Positions 1 to 11,241 of a stretch of 64,000 nt of DNA are shown here, piece by piece. A model generated the notes under the pieces. The model was not told the DNA's origin and did not search any database. It was given only the letters and a program-made list of their open reading frames with translations. The DNA is taken from contig PQWQ01000027.1 in assembly GCA_002943765.1 (NCBI GenBank), positions 186,001-250,000 on the forward strand, given 5' to 3'. Source of the DNA: Psoroptes ovis (taxonomy: Eukaryota > Arthropoda > Arachnida > Sarcoptiformes > Psoroptidae). The translations under genes were made by a program, and so were the position numbers. How positions within the stretch are numbered: position 1 is the first letter of the stretch; every line of letters begins with the position of its first letter.

Positions 1-1265
1 ATAAAACTGTAATTTTAAAAGTCATAAAAATTTATTTAATTATTTTTAATAATTAGTCAAAGATTTACAGAAATTTTTAATTGTTGATTGTTGATAGTGT
101 CTGGATGTGTAAATATGTGTTTTTGCTTCATTCAATGACTGATAGATTTTCATTATTTTTTGAATCATGAATCATATAAATAATAGAGAAGCATTGAAAA
201 ATGGATTTTCGAATGAAATGGATTCGATATTTTCGAATCGAATTGAATGAATCAGATGACAGACCGACAAAGAAACATTAAACATTTTGATTTTAATAAT
301 TTTGAAAAATCCGAAGCCAATAGGTATACATGAAAATTATCAAATGTTAGGGTCAAGGGTTTGGGAAAAATAATAAAAACAAGGACCAGCAGGCAGGTAC
401 AATTTTTGTTATGAAAAATATTTGATATCATTTGTAAATGTGTCTCTGTGTATTTGTGCTTTTGAAATTTTTGAAAGTTAATCAAATAGAAAACATTAAA
501 AATTAATTTTTTCAAATAATAAAAATCATCATAACCTTATGACGATGATGATGATGATCATATATAAATAGTTGTAATTGTAATAATAATAATAATAATG
601 GATTAATCATAATTGTAATAATATCAATTGTAATAATCATATCAATGTGATTTGACCAAGTAAATAATAATAGAAAAATCAAATAACGGGTTAATAAAGA
701 GACAGAGTTAAATGAAAAAAAAAAAATTCAAAGGTTATAGTTTTTTGGTTGGTTGGTTGGTCAAATTTCAACACATTTTGTTTGTTTGTTTACTTATTTT
801 TGTTTTTAATAATTATTTTTCATAAATATTTTTAAATATTTGATATTTGTTATCATTGAAATTAAAATTAAAATTATAAATCAAAATCAAATCAAAATCG
901 AATCATTTCAATTTTTAAAAATGTTTAAATAATAAAACTTTAGTTTTTGTTTTCATGGTTGATTGGTAAAAGAATACATTTTCAATTTGTTTTTATTTGT
1001 ATCTGTGTGTGTAATAATGATATAAATCTATTGTGATAAATATGGGAGAAAATGAATGTAGTGATGGCCATTTGAATTTCATAGCATTCATAGCGACAAT
1101 GTTTGTGTGGGTTTATAGTTTTTTTCTTGTTAGGTTTTTGTTAATATTCACTCGATTCTTTTGAAATATTCTCATCATCATTGGTGTTAATTGGTTTTTG
1201 ATTTTTGAATCAACAATAATTATAATTGATTATTATTCATTATTATCAGCTGATGATTTTGTTTT
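1..1265. other. Gene-free stretch downstream of Rho1
   Basis: I see no coding region with recognisable similarity here. The DNA is AT-rich with short GAT/ATG runs (about 541-558) and ATT/AAT runs (about 580-600). The part next to 1266 is probably the 3' UTR of the minus-strand Rho1 gene. No hairpin element of either family described below occurs in it. Confidence 0.5.
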
Positions 1266-2060
1266 TTATAAAATGTTACACTTCTTTCTACGTCGCTTTT
1301 TCGATTGAAGAGCTGCACGTGTTGCCACTTCGAACACTTCTCGTACACCATCTTTAGATTTGGCGCTACATTCCAAATAACCGAATGCATTGATTTTTTC
1401 GGCCATTGCTTTGCCTAGAAATTTGAATGGAATTTGTGAAAATTCATCAAAAATTATGAATTAAAATTTACCTTCTTCAGTTGAAACTGTTTTGATTTTC
1501 GATTTAAGTGTGTATGGATCATTTCTTAGATCCTAATTAACGAGAATTTTCAAAAATCAATTACAAAAATTGACAAGTAAACAAAACAAATGTGCCATAC
1601 CTTTTTATTGCCGACAAGAATGACGGGTACATTCGGACAAAAATGACGTACTTCAGGCGACCATTTTTCCGGAATATTTTCCAATGAATCAGGACTATCA
1701 ATACTGAAACACATAAGAATAACATCAGTATCTGGATAGGATAATGGTCGAAGACGATCATAATCTTCTTGGCCGGCTGTATCCCAAAGAGCCAATTCAA
1801 CCTTATTGTTATTTGCATCAACAAAATGAGTTAAATTAATTATCAAAATTTAAATATTACACAACTATAGTCCTTAAAGCTAATCATTAAAATTATCAAA
1901 TTACCTGTTTACCATCAACCTCAATATCGGCAACATAATTTTCAAACACAGTGGGCACATAAAATTCTGGAAATTGATCTTTACTGAACACTATTAGTAG
2001 ACATGTTTTACCGCATGCACCATCACCAACAATCACAAGTTTTTTACGTATCGATGCCAT
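1266..2060 (-). CDS. Rho1: Rho1/RhoA-type small GTPase
   Basis: Four coding exons on the minus strand: 2060-1905, 1801-1601, 1532-1472 and 1414-1266, giving 188 residues. All junctions are GT..AG and keep frame. The P-loop GDGACGKT starts near residue 12. The switch region, the DTAGQEDYDRLRPLSYP stretch, the guanine-specificity NKKD and the ECSAKSKDGVREVFE stretch are all present. The protein ends in a lysine/arginine run and the CAAX box CNIL, predicting geranylgeranylation and membrane attachment. Asn in NKKD, where Rac and Cdc42 usually have Thr, and the whole sequence match Rho rather than Rac or Cdc42. Family role: GTP-switched control of actomyosin through Rho kinase and formins. It is slightly shorter than the usual 192-193 residues. 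A possible 5' UTR exon (2061-2166) follows an acceptor at 2167-2168. Confidence 0.96.
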
Positions 2061-3981
2061 TTGTTATTGTTTGTTGTTATTATTATTTATAATTTGTTTT
2101 ATTTCGAATAAATTATAAGAAAAATGTTTTCGATATCGAAGAGGCTTGAAATGATTGATTTTAAACCTAAAACAACACAAAATTTAAGTAAAAGATATGT
2201 GTATGTGAATTAATAAAGGTTTTAAATGATGAAACACACAACAACAAACACACTGAGTAATTATTTAAAACAAAACAAAAACAAAAACACAAATTAACTC
2301 TTTGATATTTTCTTTAGTTGAACGAAAATCAATATTTTCAATAATTTTCAATTTTTCACAAATTTTTCTTTGAAAAACAATATAAAAAAAAATTGTCAAA
2401 AGGATGCAAGAACTTGGGGCTGTTGTTGTTGGTGTTGTTGATATACTTGCTTTTTGGCTATCTCAGTGCTTACAAACATTCATAGCAATCAAAAGCAAAA
2501 TCATCATTCAAAATGTTATTAATAATGATAATAATAATTACAATCAACAATGAAGCATAAAGTAAATTAAACAACGGCAAAATCAGAGAAAAAAAAGGAG
2601 AGTTACAGAGCAACAAACATAGCCTCTATTGGTGGACAGACAGAATGACAACCAAATGTAAAAAATGCTCTTATTCATACATTCATTTATTTATTGGCTG
2701 TGTGGTAGCATATAAAAATTGAATGTGATGAATGTGAATGTTGGTGGTGGTTGTTGGGAGGAGAAATTTCAAATAATGAAAAATGTTGTTGAAAATTGAA
2801 GCGAGCAATAATAAAAACAGAAAACATTGCTACACAGCAGCGACGCCCGGCGAATAAAATTTGAAATTTTTTCTTTTTCGAATTTTTTTTTGAAAAACCT
2901 TATTTATACGTTGCAAGTATTTTTTTTTTTTGAATAAAAAGCCACAATTTTTTTTTGAATTTCATTTTCTTCAGCAAATGGATAAGTTTGTGCCAATCAA
3001 TTATTTAATTGAAATGAAATTAATTTAATCATGATGCAATCAGTGGAAAAAAAACTTGGAATAGATTATGTAATCGATTTACATTTGGAATTAATGAGAG
3101 TGCATCGATACTCATTGATTTAATTATGATCTTTGATTTTGTTAATCAATCATAATGAATGTTTACCAATTATTTTCTTTGATTCATCAAAGATTTATTT
3201 ATTTTGAAATTGAATAATGGGAATTGCTTTTGGAATTAATGACATTATTTCAATGGAAATTGATTAGAAACTTGAATGAATAAGAATAAATCATTCGAAA
3301 ATAATAATAAACAACATCTATCATCGTGTTCCAATAGCTCTTTTACCCTTTTTTTTCGGTCCAAATTCAAATAAATTTTACCGGATTTTCATATTTACAA
3401 CCGCAAATTTACATATATGGAACCATTCATTTATTATTATTAATATTCACTTAGTTCATGAATAAACAAATGATTGATGAACATATTCATCGAAATATGC
3501 TTCCATTTGCTCTGCGATTTTTCTTTTCGGTTCAATGTTCAATTGTTTTCCTTTATTTTTGTTCGGATGATATGAAATGAAATGTCAAACATAATATTAA
3601 GTAAATAAATAAATATTCCACAATTTTTCATTTGATTTTCAATAAAAAAGGGTTCATTTTTCATCATTTTCCAAGAGTAAATAGTGAATTCAACCCTTTT
3701 TTCCCCGGAATTTTGCCGAGTTAAATTATTCATAATTAAAAGATTTGTTTTTGTTATTTGCCGAATTTTTAATGGGAATTTTACATGGAAAAAACTTTTT
3801 CTCATTTCATTTAATTCCCAAATTTTTAAAAAGTTTAACCAATTTTCATTGTTGTTATGAGATTATTTTCAATAAAATCGGTATTCGGCACCGATAATGA
3901 TGCTAAACAATGTGATGTCTATATATATTGGAAAATGAATAAGAAAAAGAATAAGAAATAAGAAAAAAATTTGAATATAAA
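2061..3981. other. Rho1 upstream region and Rpp14 downstream region
   Basis: No coding gene recognised. An acceptor-like TTTTAG on the minus strand at about 2167 suggests that the Rho1 mRNA begins with at least one non-coding exon further upstream. A GTAAGC donor-like site on the minus strand at about 2474 and the slightly GC-richer patch at 2838-2852 are compatible with that, but this is inference. The rest is AT-rich spacer. Confidence 0.35.
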
Positions 3982-4592
3982 TTAAATTCTTATCGAATTA
4001 GAAATATCGTTGAAGGGTATAACCTTGTGTATTCTAAATTGACAAGTTGAATTTTTCCATTCATTCATCAATGTAAGGCATAAATGAAATTTTATATAGT
4101 CCCTATATATTAATCAAAGGCAAAATTGAATGAAAATTCAAGCATTAAATTAATTAATGAACCAAATAATACTTCGGTACTTTTCTCTAATGATTCATTA
4201 GAGAAACTTTGACATACCTTGCCAATAGACGTATGAATGCACGACAATTATTATTGCTGTTATTCGAGAATTTTATAATATCAAACAGTATTTGTGATCC
4301 AATCTCACCGAATAATGAATCGATAGAATTCATAATGATTAATTTAAATTCACGAATATCGATCGATTGTTGTTGCTGCTGTTGTTGTTGATTGATGATT
4401 AAAAAATATCTGGGAAACAAAGAAAGAAAGAATCAATTAACATCAGAAATCAACTCATTCAATATACCAATGAAATACATACAATTCACAATCAATATAA
4501 ACATATTTGCTGTCGTAAGACCGTATTTCACGTATCCTTATCTTCTTGGATCCATTATTATCATCTTTGTTTTCGATGTTAAGGTTTGACAT
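3982..4592 (-). CDS. Rpp14: Ribonuclease P/MRP subunit Rpp14-like
   Basis: Three exons that I assembled: 4592-4483, 4409-4218 and 4102-3982, 423 nt in total, 140 residues. Donors are GTATGT and the acceptors read CAG and TAG, all in frame. The protein contains KYVYIDCELYFLI, then a Gln run, then FKLIIMNSIDSLFGEIGSQI, AFIRLLAR and CQFRIHKV. I recall the vertebrate family pattern as a short beta strand, then a helix ending in LFGEV, then CAFRV. Rpp14 is a protein subunit of the nuclear RNase P/MRP particles that process pre-tRNA and rRNA. The Gln tract (about residues 46-53) is an insertion in a loop. The start is the first ATG that keeps the conserved core. Pop5 is the nearest alternative family, but LFGE favours Rpp14. 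Confidence 0.75.
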
Positions 4593-5100
4593 TTTGATGA
4601 CAAAGAAAATTCGAAAATTCGAATTTCGAATTCGAATTTTTTTTTTTGTGCACCGAAATAAAAAAATCACATTCGAAAACATGTGATTTGAACCAACAAA
4701 AACAACAACAGCAAAAACGACCCTTACATAGAAAATGTGAGCGAGCGAACTCAAAAAACGGAAAAATTACTTTTTGTAATTGATTCACTGATTTGTTCAA
4801 TGATTTTGTGTTCAATCATTATCAAATTTTCCTTTATTTTCATTGATTTTAATGATTTCAATGTTTCTTCGTTTGATGAATTTTGAATGAAATTTGCTTG
4901 CATTGACACACACAAACACAATGAGAAATGAAAAATAATAAAAATTTTAATGAATAGCGAAGTGCATTATTTTGCCGGAAATAATAATAATAATAATGAG
5001 GTGATGATGAAGTGTATGTAAACAAGAGAATAAAGGTTTAACAAAAGAAATTTTTTTTTTTTTTTGAAAATGAATGGCGGCGGGTATTGTATATATATAA

Positions 5101-5180
5101 TAGGTTGTCCGAAAAGTTTTCACCGGTTATATATGGTAGAAAATCATTAAAAAATCGGCAAAAATTTTACGGACAACCAT
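5101..5180. mobile_element. Hairpin MITE, class II
   Basis: Ends GGTTGTCCGAAAAGTTTT and a diverged complement ending CGGACAACC, flanked by TA. The inner part contains the TGGTAGAAAAT/ATCGGC segment of the nearly fully palindromic class. Confidence 0.8.
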
Positions 5181-5863
5181 ATAGATTGTTTGTTTGTTTG
5201 TTTAATAAATAATTGTTATATTGAATAAAATAATAATAATAATAACAAGCCAATTATGAAAAATGATCAAGATGTTCAAATTTTAAATATAAATGTTGTT
5301 AATGTATGTACATTGACATGTATAAATAATGTGTGTAAATAATGATTTCAATGATAATTATCAAAATCAAATGATTCGATTGAAGAAATGTGTAAAAAAA
5401 ATGAAAATGAAAATGAATTGATTCATGATAATGAATAATGACAATAATAATAATGAATTCAGCATATATTTACATGTATTCAGCTCATATATATGTACAT
5501 GAATTCTTCATGTCAAAGACATGAAGAAAAACATTGATTCGTAACAAAATTGTAAACAAATTATTGTGTTGGATGTATTTTGGATGTGATGCGGATGATA
5601 TATCATTGAATCAATGAATGAATCATTGAATGAATCAAAGATACGGAAAAATAATCAATATTTTTTGCTTCTTGGTTCGTTGAAACATTTTATCCGATTC
5701 CGAAACAGCGAAAAACATCATCATCATCGTCAATTCTTCAATTCTGATAAACATATGTCTTCGTATATTCTTATGTCTCGGCTCCATATTTTCTTGTAAA
5801 CTTTTCAAATTTTTTCTTAAGACTTTTTTCTTAGTACTTTTTTTCCATTGTTTCTAATATTTC

Positions 5864-5940
5864 AGGTTGTCCGAAAAGTTCATTCGGCTTATTCAATAGA
5901 GTTGTTCATGAAAATCGGCCAAAACTTTTCGGACAATCTA
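5864..5940 (-). mobile_element. Hairpin MITE, class I, reverse orientation
   Basis: Left arm AGGTTGTCCGAAAAGTTCAT followed by TCGGCTTATT; right arm AATCGGCCAAAACTTTTCGG then ACAATCTA. The asymmetric middle is inverted relative to the copy at 9991. Confidence 0.85.
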
Positions 5941-6170
5941 ATAGTGCACTAATGATCGTACTGGAAATTTTGAAGAATTTTTTTCCATTTTCTTAATATA
6001 TTTTCTTAGCAAAAAACTTTGTTTGTTTCTTGAAATCAAAAATAAAATTTTAACAACAAAAATTAAGTAAAAACAAAACAAAATTATCACAAAAACAAAT
6101 CTTCAACATAGAATCCATTTGAGTTTTTTGTTCTCATTTCGTTGAGTTTCGAATTTTTTTCGAAAATATT

Positions 6171-6247
6171 AGGTGGTCCAAAAAGTTCATTCGGCTTAAT
6201 TCGATAGAGTTGCACATGAAAATCGGCCAAAACTTTCCGAACAACTT
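6171..6247 (-). mobile_element. Hairpin MITE, class I, reverse orientation
   Basis: Starts AGGTGGTCCAAAAAGTTCAT (diverged left end) and ends ACTTTCCGAACAACTTA. It lies 131 bp downstream of the PKI stop codon, so it may be in that gene's 3' UTR. Confidence 0.8.
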
Positions 6248-6378
6248 AATAATTTTTCTCCAAAAAATAAACAAAAAAAATATCACCAGTTTTTTTTTCG
6301 AGTGGAAAAAATCAAATTTTGTCACTTGTCACATTTTTTTGTTGTTGATTGATTGACCAGTAAATCATCAATATCGAT

Positions 6379-8398
6379 TCACGATGAAGATGGCGATGAT
6401 GAGGATGCTGTCGACGGCGAAGATTGAGATGTTGATGGTTGATCTTTATTTTTTGGCAGGGGGAAGGCGGGTAAAAACATATTCGAAAACAGAAAAAGAT
6501 TCGAAAAAAGAATTTGTGATTAGTTATGGTCATTCATAAACAACGAATTCAAAACTTGTAAATTATCAAAAATATATGACTTTGTAATTGTCATTTTCTT
6601 AATGTCAAAATGTTAAAATCATAAAAAACAAGAATTAAGAAGTATTTATTTATTAAGAAGAAAATTTATTGTCAAAACATTGGACAATGACAAATTGAGC
6701 GAACATAAACAACATTCATTCATTCACTGAAACATAATAATAATAAAATTTATTTGTTTCCATACATACAAGGATTTCAAGATTTAATTCGTAATTTTAA
6801 AATTCAATTTCATAGTTTTCAAGTTGAATTTCATAATTTTGAATACAATTTTAAACCATAAAATTACGAAATTCAACTTGAAAACTATGAAATTGAAATT
6901 TAAAACTATGAATTAAAACTTGAAACTCTTGTAAATATATTTATTGCTATAATCATCTTATTATTATCACTTAATATTTTGTACATTTATAGCTTGGACA
7001 TATATATAAATGTTTGAAATGTAAAAATAAACAATTCAAAACAAAAACTGGGAACCCAAGTCCGGAACCTAGAATTAATAATAACTATTTTATTTTGATG
7101 TTTTATTGCATAACATTTATATTTCAATTAAACTCAATGTAATATATTAGGTTGTCCGAAAAGTTTTATGCCGATTTCCTCGATTATTTTCTACGATATA
7201 ATCGGCAAAAACTTTCCGGACAACCTACTATATTCAGAAGCTTAGCAGCGAAAAAAAAACATGAGAAATGAACCACCAACGAATGACAAGTAAACGACAG
7301 CAATAAAAAACCAAACAAATAAATAAAACCCACAGATCAAATTGATGATGATGATGGACATTTTTTAAAATTGATATTCTGGGATATTTCAACCAAAAGA
7401 AACAATGAACAAAATGCGCTCATAAACATTGATCGAAAATGTGTTTATGTTCTAAGACTCAAACAAATAAACATAATTTTGCAGGGTTATTACCAGACTA
7501 AATCTACCAACAATCAAATACAATGCATTAGCTTTTTCTGCCAAGAAAATAACTGAAACAAAATAAAACTATTAAAGATTGTCCGAAAAGTTTTTGCCGA
7601 TTATATCTGTATGGAATAATGAAAAAATCGGCCAAAACTTTTCGGACAACCTAATAAAACAATTAAAGCTAGTCCGAAAAGTTTTGGCCGATTTTTTAAT
7701 GAATTTTCTACGATTTAATCGGTGGAAAAATTTGTGGACAACGTAATAACTATAATGCTATTTGATATGATTTCGCATTCTCATTTTTTCCAAAGCCTTA
7801 AATTCAATAACTGTGAATCGGGTAATTTGAGATTTTAGATAAGGAAAATCTCGGAAATTTTCGCTGCAATTTTCGCTGAAATAAAACACAATTATCCTTA
7901 CATTCGTGATGTTTAACGAATGTTCACGGATTATTAAGTTGTCCGAAAAGTTCTTGCAAATTTTCTAATTGATTTTCTACCGAATAATCGGCAAAAACTT
8001 ATGGGACAATCTAATATTCGAATTTCAGGGAATAATTCGATTATCACAGTCAATAGGATGGATGATTCAAAGGGTGAAAAATACACAGGGAAAACAATGA
8101 GCAAAGCATACATACCACTGTTATTATTGAATGATAATGATGATAATTGATCGGGTAACTCGGATGTTGATAGATGAGCAGATTTTTCATCCAATATATC
8201 ACCAAGTGCATTACGTCTACCCGTACGACCAGTATTTAAAAAATCATCAACAATATCAATCATCGATGTCGATGTCGATGTATTATCGGTAGTTTCTACC
8301 ATCATTAATATTTCATTATCACTTTGGTTCATCATTTCGGATGATGGATCAATCGGATTGGATGTTGATGGCTGCTGCTGCTGTTGCTGATCATCCAT
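6379..8398 (-). CDS. cAMP-dependent protein kinase inhibitor (PKI) family
   Basis: Two exons: 8398-8116 (donor GTATGT) and 6443-6379 (acceptor AAG after a pyrimidine-rich tract), 348 nt, 115 residues. Residues 53-67 read FLNTGRTGRRNALGD, matching the PKI pseudosubstrate: an upstream Phe, the basic GRTGRRN core and Ala in place of the phosphorylated Ser. Residues 80-90 (ELPDQLSSLSF) have the spacing of the PKI nuclear export signal. Family role: binds free PKA catalytic subunit, blocks the active site and carries the kinase out of the nucleus. The N-terminus is Gln-rich and the second exon encodes a Ser-rich tail. Exon 1 is secure. Exon 2 is my best in-frame choice and is less certain. The 1672-bp intron holds five hairpin elements. 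Confidence 0.85.
6769..6932. mobile_element. Long hairpin MITE, second family
   Basis: Starts ACAAGGATTTCAAGATTTAA and ends TTAAAACTTGAAACTCTTGT. The two arms are complementary along nearly the whole length, with blocks such as AATTCGTAATTTTAAAATTC against the matching right-arm block. Lies in the PKI intron. Confidence 0.85.
7149..7227. mobile_element. Hairpin MITE, class II
   Basis: AGGTTGTCCGAAAAGTTTTA ... AACTTTCCGGACAACCTA with inner CTACGATATAATCGGC. TA on both sides. In the PKI intron. Confidence 0.88.
7576..7652. mobile_element. Hairpin MITE, class II
   Basis: AGATTGTCCGAAAAGTTTTT ... AAAACTTTTCGGACAACCT. In the PKI intron and 14 bp from the next copy. Confidence 0.85.
7667..7743. 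mobile_element. Hairpin MITE, class II, decayed right end
   Basis: AGCTAGTCCGAAAAGTTTTG ... GTGGAAAAATTTGTGGACAA. Inner CTACGATTTAATCGG is retained. In the PKI intron. Confidence 0.75.
7937..8012. mobile_element. Hairpin MITE with mixed ends
   Basis: The left end is of the GTCCGAAAAG type and the right end is of the CTTATGGGAC type. Inner CTACCGAATAATCGGC resembles class II. In the PKI intron. Confidence 0.8.
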
Positions 8399-8780
8399 TC
8401 AATTATTACTGAATTATATATAATATGTCACGTCGACAACTCGTGATATATATATTTGAATATACAATTTTTCTGCCGTATAAATTTATTCAAATTTCTT
8501 AATTTATTCAAGTTTCTTCGATTATTTTCTTGAATTTTTAATAATTTCTAATAATTTTAATATCTTGAATCTTATTTCAAACAACGAATACTTGATACGC
8601 CAAAATAATATATTCAGATCAATTTCCTTTCGAAAAAATTCAATATTTTCAATATTTTAAGCATATTCTGAAAAACATATAGACAAAAATAAATGTAAAA
8701 ATAATCATTGAAAATGGAATTATTTTCAATAATATATTGTTTATTTGCAAAAAAAAAAAAAACAAAAAATGAAATAAAAT

Positions 8781-8945
8781 ACAGGGTGGTTTCAAGTTTT
8801 AATTCGTAGTTTTAAAATTAATTTTCGTAGTTTTCAAATTGAATTTCGTAATTTTCCGTTTTAAAATTGAATTAGAAACTATGAAAATCAACTTGAAAAA
8901 TATGAAAATTAATTTTAAAACTATGAATTAAAACTTGAAACCATC
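8781..8945. mobile_element. Long hairpin MITE, second family
   Basis: ACAGGGTGGTTTCAAGTTTT ... AAAACTTGAAACCATCT. This is the best-preserved left end of the family (TA-CAGGGTGG). The arms pair over about 75 bp each. Confidence 0.88.
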
Positions 8946-9340
8946 TAAAAAAAAAAAAAAAATAAAGGAAAAACTTGAGATTATTTATTTATTTATGTTG
9001 TCAAAACTATGTAAAAATAGGAATAAATAAATAATCTTTCAAATATGCTTGACAACATAATAATCAAAACAATATTACACACAGAGAGAGCAAGCAATGG
9101 AGCAATCGAACATTTGATCAAAATACAATCAAATAACCACATAAACCACACAATGAATAATTGTATCAATTTCTTATTCAATTCAATAAACTTTTCAATA
9201 AAACATGAAGAATTGAAACTAAAGAAAACAATGGAAAATGATGTCCATGTATTGAAAAATGGTCCATATATTGATAAATCGGCCGAATCAAATTCAACCA
9301 AAACCAAAGCGAAAAAAACGAGGAAATAAATCAAATATTT

Positions 9341-9418
9341 AGGTTGTCCGAAAAGTTTTTGCCGATTTTCCAAATTATTTTCCACGGATATAACCGGCGA
9401 AAACTTTACGGACAGCCT
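9341..9418. mobile_element. Hairpin MITE, class II
   Basis: AGGTTGTCCGAAAAGTTTTT ... AAACTTTACGGACAGCCTA with inner CCACGGATATAACCGGC. Begins 12 bp after the end of a 94-codon open frame that I do not call a gene. Confidence 0.85.
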
Positions 9419-9678
9419 AATACTTGGGACTAAATTATCATAATTTGATATGTGAATGTTTTAAAATGAAAAAAAAAATTGATGAATTTCAAATGATTTA
9501 CGGAGATTTTTTTTTGTCCAAAATTCAATTCTCAATACACACAAATGCACAAAGACAAACAAACGATAATCATTTCGATATTTGAGAATGATTCAAGTGC
9601 AAATTCAAGATTTTCATTGATTGCCTATGAGTGAGTACACAAGTACACACACACATGTACAGATACACAGATATTGGT

Positions 9679-9762
9679 GGGTTGTCCCATAAGTTTTGGC
9701 CGTTTTTCGAACAAAAAAAAAAAAAAATGGAAAAAAACGTCAAAAACTTATGGGACAAACCC
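9679..9762. mobile_element. Hairpin MITE, class IV
   Basis: Ends of the CCCATAAG type: GGGTTGTCCCATAAGTTTTG ... AAACTTATGGGACAAACCCA around an A-rich loop of about 18 bases. Confidence 0.85.
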
Positions 9763-9990
9763 AAATACAAATGAATGTACATTTGTTTCATTTTCAATTT
9801 TCCGAAAACGAAAAAATTTCATTTGAAAAATCTTGAAAAAAAATGTCCTTTGAGAAATGCACAAAGAATTTGGTTTCAGTTTTGTTTGTTATTTTTGGTA
9901 TTCGCTCGTTTATTCTCCATGTTTATTTTGCTGCTTATTATCATTGTCAATTTGTTTGTTTGTTTTGTTTTTGTTATATTTATCTATTTA

Positions 9991-10068
9991 TGGTTGCCCG
10001 AAAAGTTTTGGCCGATTTTCATGACCGATTCTATTGCATTAAGCCGAATGAACTTTTCGGACAACCTG
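9991..10068 (+). mobile_element. Hairpin MITE, class I, forward
   Basis: TGGTTGCCCGAAAAGTTTTG then GCCGATTTTCATG; right arm AAGCCGAATGAACTTTTCGG then ACAACCT. I use this as the reference orientation for the asymmetric class. Confidence 0.87.
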
Positions 10069-10400
10069 ATATGGTGCTCGTCTTTTTTGCCAAAGTGATC
10101 ATTGGGCACCCAAAAAAAAGGACAAAGTGAATGATTTCAAAGTAAAAATTCGTGGAAATGAATGGAAGAATACCCGCCAATAGAATGGGCAATGAAATGC
10201 AATAAACACACAACGAGAAATGTACATGTTTTCGCTTGTCAACTGCTTCAATTGCTTTCGATTGATTAGTGTTTGTGTATTTCATACATATCAATGACAA
10301 AAACAAAAATGTTTTTTATGATTAAATGGAGAGTAAATTTAGATTAAATAAGAAAAATATATTAATAATCTAAATTAATCCTCTACTTATTTATTTCGTC

Positions 10401-10478
10401 AGGCTGTCCGAAAAGTTTTGGCCGATTTTCAAGAGCAATTCTTATTGATTAAGCCGAATGAATTTTTCGGACAGTCTG
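10401..10478 (+). mobile_element. Hairpin MITE, class I, forward
   Basis: AGGCTGTCCGAAAAGTTTTG ... GAATTTTTCGGACAGTCTGA. The middle retains ATTGATTAAGCCGAATGAA. Confidence 0.87.
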
Positions 10479-10716
10479 ATATTTTTGCAAAATGCATTGC
10501 AGTGAAACAAACATTTAATAGCCCTCTCGATTTGCCCGTTATTTCAATATTTGAAAACCTTAAACATTGAAAATCTTCAAAATTCGAAGGCATTTCAAGG
10601 CATTGGTTGCAATCATGGGGTTTTAAAAGCACAATTCGATCAATTATTCGGGAAAAGGCAAAAATGGGCACCTTTGAAATTGATCACAGGGGCAATTTAC
10701 TGTTTGATTTTTCATT

Positions 10717-10792
10717 AGGTTGTCCTATAAGTTCTTGCCATTTTTCGGATAAAAAAAAAATTAAAAAACGGCAAGAACTTATGGGACAACCT
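10717..10792. mobile_element. Hairpin MITE, class IV
   Basis: AGGTTGTCCTATAAGTTCTT ... GCAAGAACTTATGGGACAAC then CT. The arms pair with one mismatch near the tip; the loop is A-rich. Confidence 0.88.
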
Positions 10793-11093
10793 AATATTTT
10801 ATTTTTTCAAAAATAAATTTCAAGACTTACCGTATGATGGGCAAATTGATTCGGAAATTATTTGGTGAAGATTAATGGGGCTATTTCGCACTTTATTTAG
10901 CACCGTTCAATGAAAACACATTAATTGATCGTTTGAAATAGTGTCATTAAATCGTTTGGAATTTTGAAAGATTGAAACGAATCTAATTAAATTGCGAGAA
11001 AATATATTTCATTTCAAATATATGTCCATTCACACACAAAAACGGAAACATTTTCGAATTATTTTTTGGACCAAAAAAAATCGAATTCGATTA

Positions 11094-11241
11094 TTTAAAA
11101 GGTACACACCAATGGTTAATTCAAGAATGACGTTTGACAATTGACGTTATTAATACAGGCATTATAGTTAGTTAGGGACCATTCATATATGATTAATTGG
11201 TTGCAGATTAATAAAGCATTTTTCGGTGTGAACCTTTTAAA
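11094..11241. mobile_element. Candidate non-hairpin element with 17-bp terminal inverted repeats
   Basis: TTTAAAAGGTACACACC at 11094-11110 and GGTGTGAACCTTTTAAA at 11225-11241 are inverted repeats with one mismatch. The 114 bp between them are not palindromic. This differs from both hairpin families. No coding capacity and no second copy seen, so a mobile origin is only a suggestion. Confidence 0.4.

Larger units (their letters stand above)
4593..6378. other. Intergenic spacer with three hairpin elements
   Basis: Spacer between Rpp14 and the PKI gene. It holds three about 77-bp inverted-repeat elements (5101, 5864, 6171), a poly-T run at about 5051-5064 and short AAT/ATG runs. Reading frames of up to 78 codons here lack any recognisable similarity. 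Confidence 0.5.

Noticed and set aside
9045..9329. 94-codon open frame on the plus strand ending KTKAKKTRK
   Set aside because: No recognisable motif, surrounded by MITEs, composition like AT-rich background, and an overlapping open frame on the other strand of similar length.
8993..9385. 130-codon hydrophobic open frame on the minus strand
   Set aside because: It runs into the arm of the hairpin MITE at 9341 and consists of Phe/Leu/Ile codons expected from T-rich DNA.
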